64,000 nucleotides of DNA from positions 48,115 to 112,114 of the forward strand of contig KV423927.1 of NCBI GenBank assembly GCA_001632435.1, in the 5' to 3' direction. The DNA is from Calocera cornea HHB12733 (lineage: Eukaryota > Basidiomycota > Dacrymycetes > Dacrymycetales > Dacrymycetaceae). The translations under genes were made by a program, and so were the position numbers. Under the pieces are notes generated by a model. It worked only from the letters and a program-made list of their open reading frames with translations, did not search any database and was not told the origin of the DNA. Of this stretch, positions 24,669-34,851 are shown piece by piece. The first letter of the stretch is position 1, and every line of letters begins with the position of its first letter.

Positions 24669-25563
24669 TCAGGCATCAGAGAAGCACGCGCATGGTGTTC
24701 CCCACCACTTACCGGCTGGCTCAGATCCGCCCAGTATCCTCGACGACCCCTCCGTCCGCGGACCGAACCTCATAGCGGTCCAAATCTGGTCCTTCGAGCG
24801 GATGACCTTTGGCGGTGCACCTGCGACCATCTTCTCCGCAAACGCAACGATCCTCATCGGATTGGGCTCAGCAGCAAGTACGCCTGCATGCCACAGATGG
24901 GTCAAGAGCCAGAGCATCCACCTGGAGGAGTTCGACAGGTTCTCGGGTCCGCGAGCCAAGGGGAACTCGTGCACGCAGTCCCAGCCGATTTGGATGATCG
25001 CCTCCCGGCTCGCCGCGCTGTTGATGTTGTTGATAGCTAGGAACAGGCCGCGAATGGGGAGATCCTCCAGTTGCCGTGCCGAGCCGTTAGACATCGTCGG
25101 CGTTCCCTGGCGAGGCCAGGAGGAGGTGATAGGCCATCCGAGGCCGAACGAGAAGTGGTAGAACAGGCTGTGCTTCACCTGCGTCGTGTCCCCATCCCCA
25201 CCCGGCTCGGAAACGAGATAGAGGATGTTGGGCTTCAGAGGCTTGCCGGGATCCCGGGCGATGCGAAGGTTCACCGTCGGATGAACCTGCTCCGAGTATT
25301 CTAGGCCGCGGACCAGATTCTGGTCGGCGGCCATCCGCACCTCGGGCCAATATAACCAATCCAGGGTGTCGACGTGGGCGAGAAGGGACTCGCTGCTACC
25401 CTAGGTCAGGCGAGCAAGGTCAATCAATATATGTATGCAGGCGCCAGGCACCCCTATCGCGCCCCAAGATCGATTTGGTGCAGACCCCGGGTTTCAGCCC
25501 TTGGAGCGGTTTGCTCCCGCCGCTCGGTCCTTTTGTTTGACCCGCGCGAACAATGCGAGACAT
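24669..25563 (-). CDS. unrecognised protein, exon structure uncertain
   Basis: The main exon on the minus strand runs from an acceptor near 25405 to the stop at 24669 and codes for about 245 residues beginning GSSESLLAHVDTLDWLYWPE. Its composition looks like a real globular protein (DTLDWLYWPEVRM, ILYLVSEPGGDG, HFSFGLGWPI, IIQIGWDCVHEF) but I cannot place it in a family. An upstream ATG at 25563 with about 26 codons could be joined through a weak donor (GTCTGC), or the protein could start at the Met at 25334. No signal peptide or membrane segment is obvious. The gene lies alone between the secreted protein and the mL59 gene. Confidence 0.4.
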
Positions 25564-26486
25564 GAGGACGCGTCATTGTCGGACAAGGCGCAGCGCACTG
25601 ATAAACGACTTTGTCCTACAATGGCTTTCTTTCCAGATACGGGACTGTAGCAATCGACGATGACCCTCGCCTCACCGTATCTGCTCCAGTACATCTCTGC
25701 GCACATTCGTTCGGGCACTCCCAATGCGATCTGACCGAGAGTCCAGCAGGCGGACTCATGCCCCCCATGCCGTTCGAAGCGCTCTCCCCCAAGGGCCCCA
25801 CCGCGTGCTTCGAGGTCAGCGCATGGTTCACATCCACTGCCGCATATCGGCTCGCGTTCATTTGAGTCGTCTTCAAACACCCTGCGTGCCTTGCAGCCCA
25901 AACAATCTGCACCCGAGTGGCGTGCTCTCTTACTTGAGCACTCTCCGAGACACCGCCCCGTTCCCAGTTCTTCGGGCATCTTCCCGCAATTCTCGCTGCC
26001 CTCAAACAATCCGTGTCGTCAGTGACCTGCGCTCTCTGATCCAGTACTGTTTACCTAGTTCTGCTCACACATTCTGCCTTCCCTCCCTCTGTTGACCAGA
26101 ATGCCCGCTGGGTCTGAGACGCCTGAGTGACGAGTCCTATCATGCACCATTTGCCCCCAAACAGCTAGAATGCCCATTCTGTATGACGCCTCCCCGTTTA
26201 GCCAGCTCTGGAGTCGCTGATGGCGTCCGGGAAGGGATGCGGCCAGAGACTCCAGATTGTGTTCGACTTACAGTGTGAAGTGCTCGGAGGGCAAATATGT
26301 CAGAGAGGCTGCTGTAGGTGGGCGTTTGGAAAGTAGCGGTCGAAGATAGCGGTGGAGAGGCGAGGCTTGACGAGCAAGCCGAGCTGTTCTCACACAAGGG
26401 CTGCATATTCGCCCAACTTCTGATGTTGGAAATATTGGCTTGCATTAATCGCCACCGCTCTCGTAGCGCATACATCCCCTCGGCGC
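25564..26486. other. intergenic, no supported gene
   Basis: About 0.9 kb. A Cys-rich minus-strand ORF (25494-26009) and its overlapping neighbours have no recognisable motif and overlap the likely start of the preceding gene; I leave them uncalled. Confidence 0.45.
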
Positions 26487-27301
26487 CTAGAACGGCCCCC
26501 CGCCTCTTGTCCTGGAGTGCCGCATCCTCTTCCTCCTAGACTACAAGTCCAATCAATCAGCACCTTCCTCCGGCCCAGCAAAAAGAAAAAGAAAAAGAAA
26601 ATCAGACGCACGTTCTTCCACTTGCGAATGTGCAGGTCCATCTTCTCCAAGGCGGCCTCCATCTGCTCCTTCCGCTCCTCTTGACGCTGCTCGCGCTTGT
26701 GCCCCTTAAACCAGCGCTCCCGCGGCCGGCTGCCGTACACCGTCGGGTGGGAGTACACGGGGCTCGGTATGCCGATCCACTGGAATGGCGCTGAGGGGTC
26801 GGTCACGGGCTGCGGGGTCGTGTTCGTCGCCGGCACATGGGTCTGCTTGGCGAGCCGCTGCGCGGCCTTCGCGAGAACCTTGGCTCCACGCAGCTGGGGC
26901 GCGATCTCCAGCACGGTCTGCTCGCCCTGCACCTCCACTTCCACACCGTTCCCCTCCTCGCCCTTCTCAGGCGCAGCGACGACGCCCCCCCTGTGCGCCA
27001 GCTCCTCGGCCTTCCTCCCCCCGCCGACCCGTTCCCCCTCGCCGATGGGCAGCCACCCCACGAGCCCCTCCGCCACAGCGGCCTTCCACAGCTCCTTCTG
27101 CCTTCGTTTCGAGTACTCTGGCGGGGCCCAGCAACGCGAGGCAGGGTTGTAGGTCGGGATGAAGGGGTTCGGCGCGGGGAGCGGGGTGGGAGGGGAGGAC
27201 TGGAGGGTTGGGGGGAGGAGGGCGAGGGCGCGGGTGCGGGTGCGGTTGAGGAAGGTGGTGAGGAGGCGCGAGGTGGGCGTGCGCGCGAAGAGGGAGGCCA
27301 T
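26487..27301 (-). CDS. MRPL25: mitochondrial large-subunit ribosomal protein mL59 (MRPL25)
   Basis: Two exons on the minus strand, 26612-27301 and 26487-26540, give 247 aa. The diagnostic block is NPFIPTYNPASRCWAPPEYS followed by KRRQKELWKAAVAEGLVGWLP, which matches fungal mL59. The C-terminal half is basic and helical (KGHKREQRQEERKEQMEAAL), and the short last exon ends in SRRKRMRHSRTRGGGPF. The Met at 27301 is preferred over the in-frame Met at 27379 because the sequence after it (MASLFARTPTSRLLTTFLNR) looks like a mitochondrial presequence. The protein sits in the mitoribosome large subunit. The intron carries a run of TTTTTC repeats near its donor. The gene is divergent from the uS5m gene. 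Confidence 0.85.
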
Positions 27302-27628
27302 CGTGCCCCGATGCAATGCGGAGCCCGGAGAGTGCGTGTCCTGTGCAGGTGAGGTCGCTGGCCCCGAAAAGGTCGACATTCAGGGACGGATGTGGCGCAC
27401 GGAACCAGATTTTCTCTTTCGTGTGCTCGCGCTCAGGTCAAGCTTGTCTCCCACCTTCCTCGCGCGGTCCAGTTCGATTCTTGCGGCATATATCTGTCGT
27501 GCCCCTCGTCGCCGTCTACGTCGGCTCAACGGCGCACCTGCAGATATCCCGGTCTGCAGCGGCCTGCCCGAGCCTGTCTTGCTGTGATCGGCGCCAGTCC
27601 CGGCGCTCGATCAAATCCTCTCCTCGAC
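27302..27628. promoter_or_regulatory. divergent promoter region of two mitoribosomal genes
   Basis: 327 nt separate the start codons of mL59 (minus) and uS5m (plus). The arrangement suggests shared control of the two mitochondrial ribosomal proteins. No specific binding site was identified. Confidence 0.5.
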
Positions 27629-28618
27629 ATGAACGCGCTACAATGTCTACGGCGGCCAGCGCCGCGGCTACGACAAGCATCCTCTCTCCTCCTCCACTCC
27701 CGTGGCGTCTCCCAGCAAGTCTCTGTCAACACCCCTCAACCACCCTCGCAGCCAGCAGGCCAAAAGCCCCCCATCCTCCGGCGTGACCTCGACCTCTCAC
27801 ACCTGGACACCTTCCCGAGCCTGCTCCACCCCATGCCGTACCACGACAACACCCTAACATACGACGAGCCCCCGAGCTGGGCGACTCCGAACCACCTTCG
27901 GGTCAAGATCAACAACACGGTGCGGACGTTCTGGCCATACAACGAGGAGGGCAAGTTCGTCACTGCGATGGAGGCCCAGCGGGTGCAGGACGCGATCGAC
28001 GACGCCAAGATCGACGACCCGAGCGGCGAGACCGGCGCGATCGCCTCGCTCCCCCGGCGGTTCTGGGGAAACAGGGGCGAGCTGCACAGGTACCGCGTGT
28101 TCCAGCGGCGCGCCGTGCACCAGACGGGCAAGGGCAAGATGTCCTCCATGGCCGCCCTGTACATCATCGGGAACGGGCAGGGCCTGGTCGGCTGGGGACA
28201 GGGAAAGCACGTCGACCCCGTGCCGGCCATACACGAGGCACACCGGAACGGGTTCCTGAACCTGGACCTGGTGGACCGGTTTGAGGATCGCACGATCTGG
28301 CACGAGACCGTCTTCAAGTTCGGCGCGACGGAGGTGCATCTGCGGCCCCGGCCGCTCGGGTTCGGCCTCCGCACGGGGCCCATCATGCACCAGGTGTGCA
28401 AGGCCGCGGGAATCAAGGACATCTCGGGCAAGATCCGGGGCAGCAAGAACAAGATGAACGTCGTCAAGGCTACCTGTCTGGCGCTGTGGGCCAGCCAGGC
28501 CAGGCCGCATATGGGAGATGGAATTGGAGGGCCCGGGAGGAGGAGCGAGAAGGGCCAGGGGATCAGGAGTAGGGACGATATTGAGCGCGCGAGGGGGCGC
28601 AGTCTCAGGGAGTTGTGA
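27629..28618 (+). CDS. MRPS5: mitochondrial small-subunit ribosomal protein uS5m
   Basis: Single exon of 329 codons. The start at 27629 gives an Arg-rich mitochondrial presequence (MNALQCLRRPAPRLRQASSL). The S5 double-stranded RNA-binding half is seen as VFQRRAVHQTGKGKMSSMAAL and GNGQGLVGWGQGK. The C-terminal half is FGATEVHLRPRPLGFGLRTG, IMHQVCKAAGIKDISGK and VVKATCLAL. Both are typical of uS5. The protein belongs to the decoding side of the mitoribosome small subunit. It is one of the few intron-free genes here. The frame is open upstream to 27392, but that part is out of the conserved region. Confidence 0.92.
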   Translation: MNALQCLRRPAPRLRQASSLLLHSRGVSQQVSVNTPQPPSQPAGQKPPILRRDLDLSHLDTFPSLLHPMPYHDNTLTYDEPPSWATPNHLRVKINNTVRTFWPYNEEGKFVTAMEAQRVQDAIDDAKIDDPSGETGAIASLPRRFWGNRGELHRYRVFQRRAVHQTGKGKMSSMAALYIIGNGQGLVGWGQGKHVDPVPAIHEAHRNGFLNLDLVDRFEDRTIWHETVFKFGATEVHLRPRPLGFGLRTGPIMHQVCKAAGIKDISGKIRGSKNKMNVVKATCLALWASQARPHMGDGIGGPGRRSEKGQGIRSRDDIERARGRSLREL

Positions 28619-29632
28619 GCTTCGGAATACCTGGGAATCTACGGGAACCTCCCATGTATCTTCGTGGGCATGTTACAGAATGATCAACTATTACCGCGCA
28701 TTCTTGAACGTTCTAATTTGCACGATGCGATGGTGCCCTCGCTTTGTATGCTGAAAACTCGGAGACATCGCTAGATGACTCGTTTCTCTCTAAGGAGATC
28801 CGCATCTGACTCACATTTGTTATGCGATCCTACACTGCACATTGGAAGCTCCTCGACGTAATGCCGCTCCCCCTCAGGCGTCCACTGAAGTATGCAGTGC
28901 AGCTGGAAGCGACACATTTGCTCCACATTGTAATCAGGACGTGGACGTCTCTCTTTTGTCGAATATGGTTGAAATACTCCCGTGGATTCGCACGATGACG
29001 CTGAACACTGGCCGCGAAGGCAGCCCAAGCTGGTAGCAGTGTCTGCCGGTGTTTCCGCGCGGGAGTCATAAGCTCATCATGCTATACAAGGTTAAGCTTT
29101 CCAGGTTGACTGACTGGGAGACTGTGGCTCGGATGCCGGCTGGCGCACGCTCCGATGAGAGCCCGCAGTCCTCTGATCGGCCCACAGTAGTGGACTAGTG
29201 GACCGGATGGCTGGCACTGCACCGCCGCACGATAGCCGCACTCGCAGATGCCTCAAGCTTGTATATGCTCAGAAGCGCAGCTGTGGATACACCGAGGAGT
29301 ACCCAGGGTTTCGGGAATGATGTCATTCCCCTTTGTTCAGTGATCTGACTCGATCCGCATGACTGTTGCAGCTGCAATGCTGGCACATTTCTCATTGCAG
29401 TCTCCCCCCTTTTTTTGGATTCGTAGATAAGTACAGAAAACTCGACGAGTGGTGATAAGAGTACTTGGCTAAGGCGCGCATGAAAAGCTGAGCTGATAAG
29501 AGAGAGACTGATACAGCATTGGAGTGATCACCTCTGCTGTTGCAGGTTTGTGACTGTCATCAAGTATATTAGTGGCTTTTCTTCGCTTCAGACAAATATC
29601 GGCATACCTGCACGTTTCTTTATTCCGATCCT
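28619..29632. other. intergenic, no gene seen
   Basis: About 1 kb with only short ORFs lacking family features. It is the 3' region of uS5m and of the minus-strand gene at 29633-30148. Confidence 0.55.
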
Positions 29633-30148
29633 CTACTCCGCTTGATACACTCTATGATAATCCTTGGTGGGTAGGGGCTTGTCGTGCACTCCCTGACGCT
29701 TGTAGGCCACCAGCTCGCGGCCAAACTGTTTGGCGCTGGCGAGGAGTTCTTCATAACTATCGCCGATGAATCCTTCGCCGCGCAAGGCAGTGAGAGTCCA
29801 TTGAGCCCATGCTTCTTGGTCCTCGAACAAGAGTCTGTTCCTGAGGATGTCCGACTGAAGAACGTTGCGCTCGAAGTTGACGTAATCGGATAGGCGGGAG
29901 CCTTCGAGTTGGGCGATCCTCAGTAATCCCCCGAATTCTCCGGTCAAGAAGAAATTCTTGTGATACCCGCCAAACAGCATGTCGTTTGCCCGCGACCAGT
30001 GTGAGAGATGTCCCGAACGCTCGGTTTGGTGCAGATACAGTGCCCAAGTGAAGCGCACTTGTGACATATCGACGTCGTGCCTGGGGTCGACGTCCTCGGG
30101 CCCCACAAAGAGGTAAAGACTGTTGATGAACAGTGCGGTTTGTAGCAT
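29633..30148 (-). CDS. hypothetical protein, divergent partner of the APH-like gene
   Basis: Intron-free frame of 171 codons on the minus strand. I recognise no family. The N-terminus is hydrophobic (MLQTALFINSLYLFVG). The rest is a mixed globular sequence with FGGYHKNFFLTGEFGGLLRIAQLEGSR split across several aromatic blocks and a helical C-terminal part. A TATA-like sequence (TATATAAT on the minus strand near 30205) lies about 60 nt before the start. A decayed second copy of this gene is at about 33190-33660, so the DNA was duplicated together with the neighbouring kinase-fold gene, and comparison of the copies shows this is real ancestral coding sequence under different fates. Function unknown. 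Confidence 0.6.
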   Translation of the reverse strand: MLQTALFINSLYLFVGPEDVDPRHDVDMSQVRFTWALYLHQTERSGHLSHWSRANDMLFGGYHKNFFLTGEFGGLLRIAQLEGSRLSDYVNFERNVLQSDILRNRLLFEDQEAWAQWTLTALRGEGFIGDSYEELLASAKQFGRELVAYKRQGVHDKPLPTKDYHRVYQAE

Positions 30149-30391
30149 GACAAGGAGGAGTGGATTCGGGGAGGCTGCGGCCTTCCTGGCTCCATCATGG
30201 CAATTATATACCTATTGACAATGGGAAAAGATAGACTTTAGACTCGACAAATGCGGAAACAACTAGCAGTTAGATCCCGCTCAAATTCGGAGCCTTCATC
30301 CTTTAACCACTCCCACAGAGGCAAGTGTCTAAAAGCTGGCATGGCATCTTGCTTTGAGCACTGGACTGACATACTCACAGGCCCAGCTGAG

Positions 30392-31402
30392 ATGTTCTTA
30401 CTACGCCCAGTCCTGTTCCCTCTACCTCGCCTCGCTGAAGGTGCTCCGTTTTGGAGGAAAGTTTGGCTCGCCGTACCAAGTCCACTACGACTGGCCATTT
30501 ACCAACTGCTGTATCGGTTCGCTCGGCGCTTTTTACCGCAAGATGGCAGGCCCCCGCATGTACAGCGTGTTCTTCCTGGTGTATTGCTGAAAGTCGGCGG
30601 AGCTCCGAGCATAGGCGAGCCTTACGCAATGTGGCTTCTACAACATCATCCGGAAGTGCCATCTCCCAAGCTATACGATTATGTTGTCCAGACCGGCGAA
30701 CTCTGGGATACGCCCTATTTCGTCATGTCTGAAATCCCAGGTCAAACACTCATGGAGGTCGCCTCTTCAATGACGTCGGCAGAACTCGAACAAGTCGGCC
30801 TCGATCTCCGTTGCTGCCTTGCAGCCCTCAGGACCATACCGAATCCGCACCCCTTCGCCGTCTGCAATGCATCGGGCGGTCCCATGACAGCGCCGTATTT
30901 TACGAGGCACTATCCTGAAGAGCCATTCAAAACTGTGGATGATTTTTACGCCTGGATCCGGAAGAATATGACGGGCGATCGCGATTGGCCCATCGTCGAG
31001 ACCTGGCTCGCAGCTGCCATCGCGAAATCTGAGGATCCACCCGTCTTCTCGCACGGCGATGTCGCCGATCACAATATCATGGTGGACAAGGGCCGGCTAT
31101 CAGGGCTGGTTGACTGGGCGGAGGCCGGTTGGTTTCCTGCCTACTGGGAATATGCCACGGCGATGAACCGCATCGATGAGCAGACGGAACAGTTCAAGAC
31201 CGTGATCAACATCGCACTCCCTGACCATTACGAGGACGAACGACAGGGCCTCATACATGCTTATAGGTTCCAAAACTTTGATCTACCAGATCCATGGCGC
31301 TGGGCGAAGAACGCTGACCAAGATCGGAAGAGTGGAAGTGCACCCGGAGTCACAGAAAGCAATAAGGTGACAGCTGCGGAGACACAGGATTCTGGTCCAT
31401 GA
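30392..31402 (+). CDS. APH/choline-kinase-fold phosphotransferase, copy 1
   Basis: 336 codons without intron. The protein has the aminoglycoside-phosphotransferase fold. The N-lobe has LLKVGG with a likely ATP-binding Lys, then a Glu in GEPYAMWLLQHH and the hinge region YFVMSEIPGQTLMEV. The catalytic loop is FSHGDVADHNIMVDKG and the metal-binding Asp follows in LSGLVDWAEAGW. The later PAYWEY is typical of fungal APH proteins. Such enzymes phosphorylate small molecules; the substrate cannot be told. I prefer the Met at 30392 because copies 2 and 3 start at the matching place; the frame is open back to a Met at 30251. The C-terminal ~30 residues are Ser/Thr/Lys-rich and probably disordered. It is divergent from the 29633-30148 gene. 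Confidence 0.82.
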   Translation: MFLLRPVLFPLPRLAEGAPFWRKVWLAVPSPLRLAIYQLLYRFARRFLPQDGRPPHVQRVLPGVLLKVGGAPSIGEPYAMWLLQHHPEVPSPKLYDYVVQTGELWDTPYFVMSEIPGQTLMEVASSMTSAELEQVGLDLRCCLAALRTIPNPHPFAVCNASGGPMTAPYFTRHYPEEPFKTVDDFYAWIRKNMTGDRDWPIVETWLAAAIAKSEDPPVFSHGDVADHNIMVDKGRLSGLVDWAEAGWFPAYWEYATAMNRIDEQTEQFKTVINIALPDHYEDERQGLIHAYRFQNFDLPDPWRWAKNADQDRKSGSAPGVTESNKVTAAETQDSGP

Positions 31403-32138
31403 TCTTTCGTTCATCTTGCAGTATCGTGCTGATATGTTGCAGTAGTTTATCTGCCCACATGTTCAGGCCATAACTAAGGGAAGCTACGATACAATGATAA
31501 GAAATGCTGTTGACGGCTTTCTTCCCGTTTGTTGACTCATGCTACCTGACGAGCGTGGTCTTCGGAAGTTCACTATGGGTATCAGGCTTGAGATTAGGTA
31601 TTCCAACGAGGAGGCAGAGAGTCCCTCGCGTCCGCGTATCGTGAATTGTGCCATTCGTCGGTGTCAGTTAGTGGAAAGTACGTCAAGTGGGCACGATAGC
31701 CTGAATGCTCTTCGGCGTATAGCAGATGCGCTGTTTGAACCCTGGTTATCTTCCATTGCAGTGGGATCCCCGAAATGTTTCTTGGCAAGTATATGCTCGT
31801 TCTTCTGGGTATGGGGCAGAGAATTGAGAGTGGCGTATCCTTGCAGCCGGCACCTTAGGCCTACATCTTTAATCATACCCTCTCCCGAACGACGGGGAAT
31901 TTGCTGTACAATGGCGCCAGAGGAACGTGTTTCCCTCTCCAAGGGAAATAACGTTAGCCTCCGTTCCGAGACTGGCTCGAGCAGCCGGGCGGTACATATT
32001 GATCAATCTGTGCGCGGAGCTGGAATTGATTCCCTGCACTCATCACACGGCCTTCCAGTTGACCACCGTGCTTCTCTCATGGTAGGGGTGTTTTCCGGGT
32101 ACATGCTGCTCTGATATCAGTGGTCTTAGACGTTTGGC
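31403..32138. other. spacer between APH-like copies 1 and 3
   Basis: About 735 nt. A 191-codon plus-strand ORF (31539-32114) shows no recognisable features; I could not match the spacer to the partner gene by eye. Confidence 0.45.
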
Positions 32139-33041
32139 ATGCTCATGTCCGGTCCGGTCACATTTCCGTTGCCTCAGCTGCGCCAAACCGCCCCTTTCCT
32201 GGCTAAGCTCTGGCTCTCCCTGCCGCACCGTCTTCGCTTAGGAGTGTACTACGTGTACCGGCGGTTCTGGCGCCGCAGATCGACCAAGGCCAATTTTGGT
32301 CCAAGAGCATTCAACCTCGGCTTAGGCCTGTACCTCAAATGCAGCCTTATGATGCGGAGTGCGGAACCGCATGCGATGTGGCTTGTTCAGCAACACACCA
32401 ACGTCACGTCACCCAAACTGCTGGACTACATCGTCCACCATACGCCATATGGCGACTACTCCTATATTCTCATGACGGCGATTCCGGGCGAAATGCTTTG
32501 TGACGTAGCGGACACGTTGACAACCGAGGAAGTGAACGACATCGGAATCTCGCTTCGTCGTCAAATTGAAGAATTTCGAAGCATACCGAACCCGTATTCC
32601 ACTGAGATATGCAGCGCCGCTGGAGGAGAAACGTATGCGCCTCACTTTTGTGATGCTGTGGAGATTCCGGCTATGCAGAACATGGCGGCATTCCACCAGT
32701 GGATACGCAAGATGGCGCGGCGCTACTGGCCGCAAATGCAGCCCAAACTGGAACCCACCTTTGCCAAGTTCGACAACACGAAGCCGGTGTTTTCCCACGG
32801 GGACATTGCGGACCATAATATCATGATCCACAAGGGCAAGTTCTCGGGGTTGATCGACTGGGAGACCGCGGGTTGGATGCCGGTTTATTGGGAGTACACC
32901 TGCTCTCTAGAGACACAGTGGAGGTCATCTGCGGTCTTCATGCGAATAATTGGACTGGCTCTCCCCGATAAGTATCCCGAAGAGAAGGATGGGATATCGC
33001 ACACCGGGATGATACTGATGGGTATTCCACCGAAGGTTTAG
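32139..33041 (+). CDS. APH-fold phosphotransferase, diverged paralogue
   Basis: 300 codons without intron. It keeps the same order of motifs as the flanking copies: FPLPQLRQTAPFLAKLWLSL at the N-terminus, the Glu in EPHAMWLVQQH, FSHGDIADHNIMIHKG as catalytic loop, FSGLIDWETAGW with the metal-binding Asp, and VYWEY. Outside these it differs widely, so it is an older duplicate than the pair of nearly identical genes around it. It lacks the disordered tail of about 30 residues. All catalytic residues appear intact, so it is probably functional. Substrate unknown. Confidence 0.78.
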   Translation: MLMSGPVTFPLPQLRQTAPFLAKLWLSLPHRLRLGVYYVYRRFWRRRSTKANFGPRAFNLGLGLYLKCSLMMRSAEPHAMWLVQQHTNVTSPKLLDYIVHHTPYGDYSYILMTAIPGEMLCDVADTLTTEEVNDIGISLRRQIEEFRSIPNPYSTEICSAAGGETYAPHFCDAVEIPAMQNMAAFHQWIRKMARRYWPQMQPKLEPTFAKFDNTKPVFSHGDIADHNIMIHKGKFSGLIDWETAGWMPVYWEYTCSLETQWRSSAVFMRIIGLALPDKYPEEKDGISHTGMILMGIPPKV

Positions 33042-33189
33042 ATAGATCGTTAGCTGAAATAGGGTATGATGTGATTTCAGACGTGCTTCCCCCTCCCTTT
33101 CCACTTGGCAGGCCGGGAGGATGTCGGAGATTGAGGGCAGGTCGATTTAGGACGGGCCTTAAGGGGGCTACGCCGAGACAGTCTTGAAG

Positions 33190-33660
33190 AAGGCGCCAGA
33201 CAATGTAGCTATCGCCGATGCACACTGCACCAAAAGAGGCAGTGATTCGGAGATCTCACTGAGCCCACGCTTGTTGGTTCTCGAACGAGAGTCTCCGAGG
33301 CCATAGAAAAGACGGTGAGTTCGAAGCTGACGTTCACGTAACTAGTCCCTTAGCGGGGGAGCCATGGAATTGGGCATGCGTCCCGACTTGTTCGGTCAAC
33401 AAGGCATTTCATGCCGACTTCCAAACAGCATGCTTTTCACCAGCGACCAGTGAGGGGTATGTCCCGAACGCTCGGTTTGGGGCAGATATAGGGCTGAGTG
33501 ATTTGAACTTGCTCCCTAATAACGTCACGTTGATCATGGTCGATGTCATTGGACCCCGCAAAAAGGTAGATACTGGTAAGGGAAAGGCCGGTCTCTTATA
33601 TGATAACGAGAAGGAGTAAAGGCGGCAACCATAATGGCTGTTTCATGGGAACTATGTAGA
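33190..33660 (-). pseudogene. decayed second copy of the 29633-30148 gene
   Basis: The DNA is clearly homologous to the minus-strand gene at 29633-30148. For example, TGTCCCGAACGCTCGGTTTG is shared exactly (near 33460 and 30010), and CTATCGCCGATG is shared near the 3' end. Indels and stops break the frame throughout and no long ORF remains. It lies upstream of APH-like copy 2 just as the intact gene lies upstream of copy 1. Confidence 0.8.
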
Positions 33661-33840
33661 TGTTCATGATGTGGAAATATAGACTTTTAGACTCGACAAC
33701 TGCGGACACAACTAGCAATTAGACCCCGCTCAAATTCGGAGCCTTCATCCTTTAACCCCTCCCTCAGAGGCAAGCATCTGTAAGCTGGCAAGGCATCTTA
33801 CTTTGAGCACTGGACTGACATACTCACATGCCCGGCTGAG

Positions 33841-34851
33841 ATGTTCTTACTACGCCCAGTCCTGTTCCCTCTACCTCGCCTCGCTGAAGGCGCTCCGTTT
33901 TGGAGGAAAGTTTGGCTCGCCGTACCAAGTCGAATACGACTGGCCATTTACCATCTGCTGTATCGGTTCGCTCAGCGCTTTTTACCGCAAGATGGCAGGC
34001 CCCCGCATGTGCAGCGTATTCTGCCTGGTGTATTGCTGAAAGTCGGCGGAGTTCCGCGCATGGGCGAGCCTTACGCAATGTGGCTTCTGCAACATCATCC
34101 GGAAGTGCCATCTCCCAAGCTATACGATTATGTTGTCCAGACCGGCGAACACTGGAATACGCCCTATTTCGTCATGTCTGAAATCCCAGGTCAAACACTC
34201 ATGGAGGTCGCCTCTTCAATGACGTCGGCAGAACTCGAACAAGTCGGCCTCGATCTCCGTTGCTGCCTTGCAGCCATCAGGACCATACCGAATCCGCACC
34301 CGTTCGCCGTCTGCAATGCATCGGGCGGTCCCATGACAGCGCCGTATTTTACGAGGCACTATCCTGAAGAGCCATTCAAAACTGTGGATGATTTTTACGC
34401 CTGGATCCGGAAGAATATGACGGGCGATCGCGATTGGCCCATCGTCGAGACCTGGCTGGCAGCTGCCATCGCGAAATCTGAGGATCCACCCGTCTTCTCG
34501 CACGGCGATGTCGCCGATCACAATATCATGGTGGACAAGGGTCGGCTGTCAGGACTGGTTGACTGGGCGGAGGCCGGTTGGTTTCCTGCCTACTGGGAAT
34601 ACGCCACGGCGATGAACCGCATCGACGAGCAGACGGAACAGTTCAAGACCGTGATCAACATTGCACTCCCTGACCATTACGAGGACGAACGACAGGGCCT
34701 CATGCATGCCTATATGTTCCAAAACTTTGATCTACCAGACCCATGGCGCTGGGCGAAGAACGCTGACCGAGATCGGAAGAGTGGAAGTGCACCCGGAGTT
34801 ACAGAAAGCAATGAGGTAACAGCGGCGAAGACACAGGATTCTGGTCCATGA
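33841..34851 (+). CDS. APH/choline-kinase-fold phosphotransferase, copy 2
   Basis: 336 codons, same length as copy 1 (30392-31402). By direct comparison the two proteins differ at 16 positions, about 95% identity. The differences sit at the two ends (residues about 30-110 and after 290), and a central block of about 150 residues that includes the catalytic loop FSHGDVADHNIM is nearly unchanged. The intact reading frame after duplication argues that this copy is still used, in contrast to the broken partner gene beside it. The start is the Met matching copy 1. Confidence 0.82.
   Translation: MFLLRPVLFPLPRLAEGAPFWRKVWLAVPSRIRLAIYHLLYRFAQRFLPQDGRPPHVQRILPGVLLKVGGVPRMGEPYAMWLLQHHPEVPSPKLYDYVVQTGEHWNTPYFVMSEIPGQTLMEVASSMTSAELEQVGLDLRCCLAAIRTIPNPHPFAVCNASGGPMTAPYFTRHYPEEPFKTVDDFYAWIRKNMTGDRDWPIVETWLAAAIAKSEDPPVFSHGDVADHNIMVDKGRLSGLVDWAEAGWFPAYWEYATAMNRIDEQTEQFKTVINIALPDHYEDERQGLMHAYMFQNFDLPDPWRWAKNADRDRKSGSAPGVTESNEVTAAKTQDSGP

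Larger units (their letters stand above)
29633..34851. repeat. segmental duplication, ~1.7-kb unit, two copies
   Basis: Unit A is about 29633-31402 (hypothetical minus gene plus APH-like gene). Unit B is about 33190-34851. Both keep gene order and divergent orientation. The APH-like coding parts are nearly identical, while the partner-gene part has drifted strongly in unit B. A third, older APH-like paralogue (32139-33041) lies between the units. Confidence 0.85.

Noticed and set aside
31539..32114. 191-codon plus ORF between the kinase-fold copies
   Set aside because: No family features, no counterpart in the duplicated unit, and unlike its neighbours in composition.
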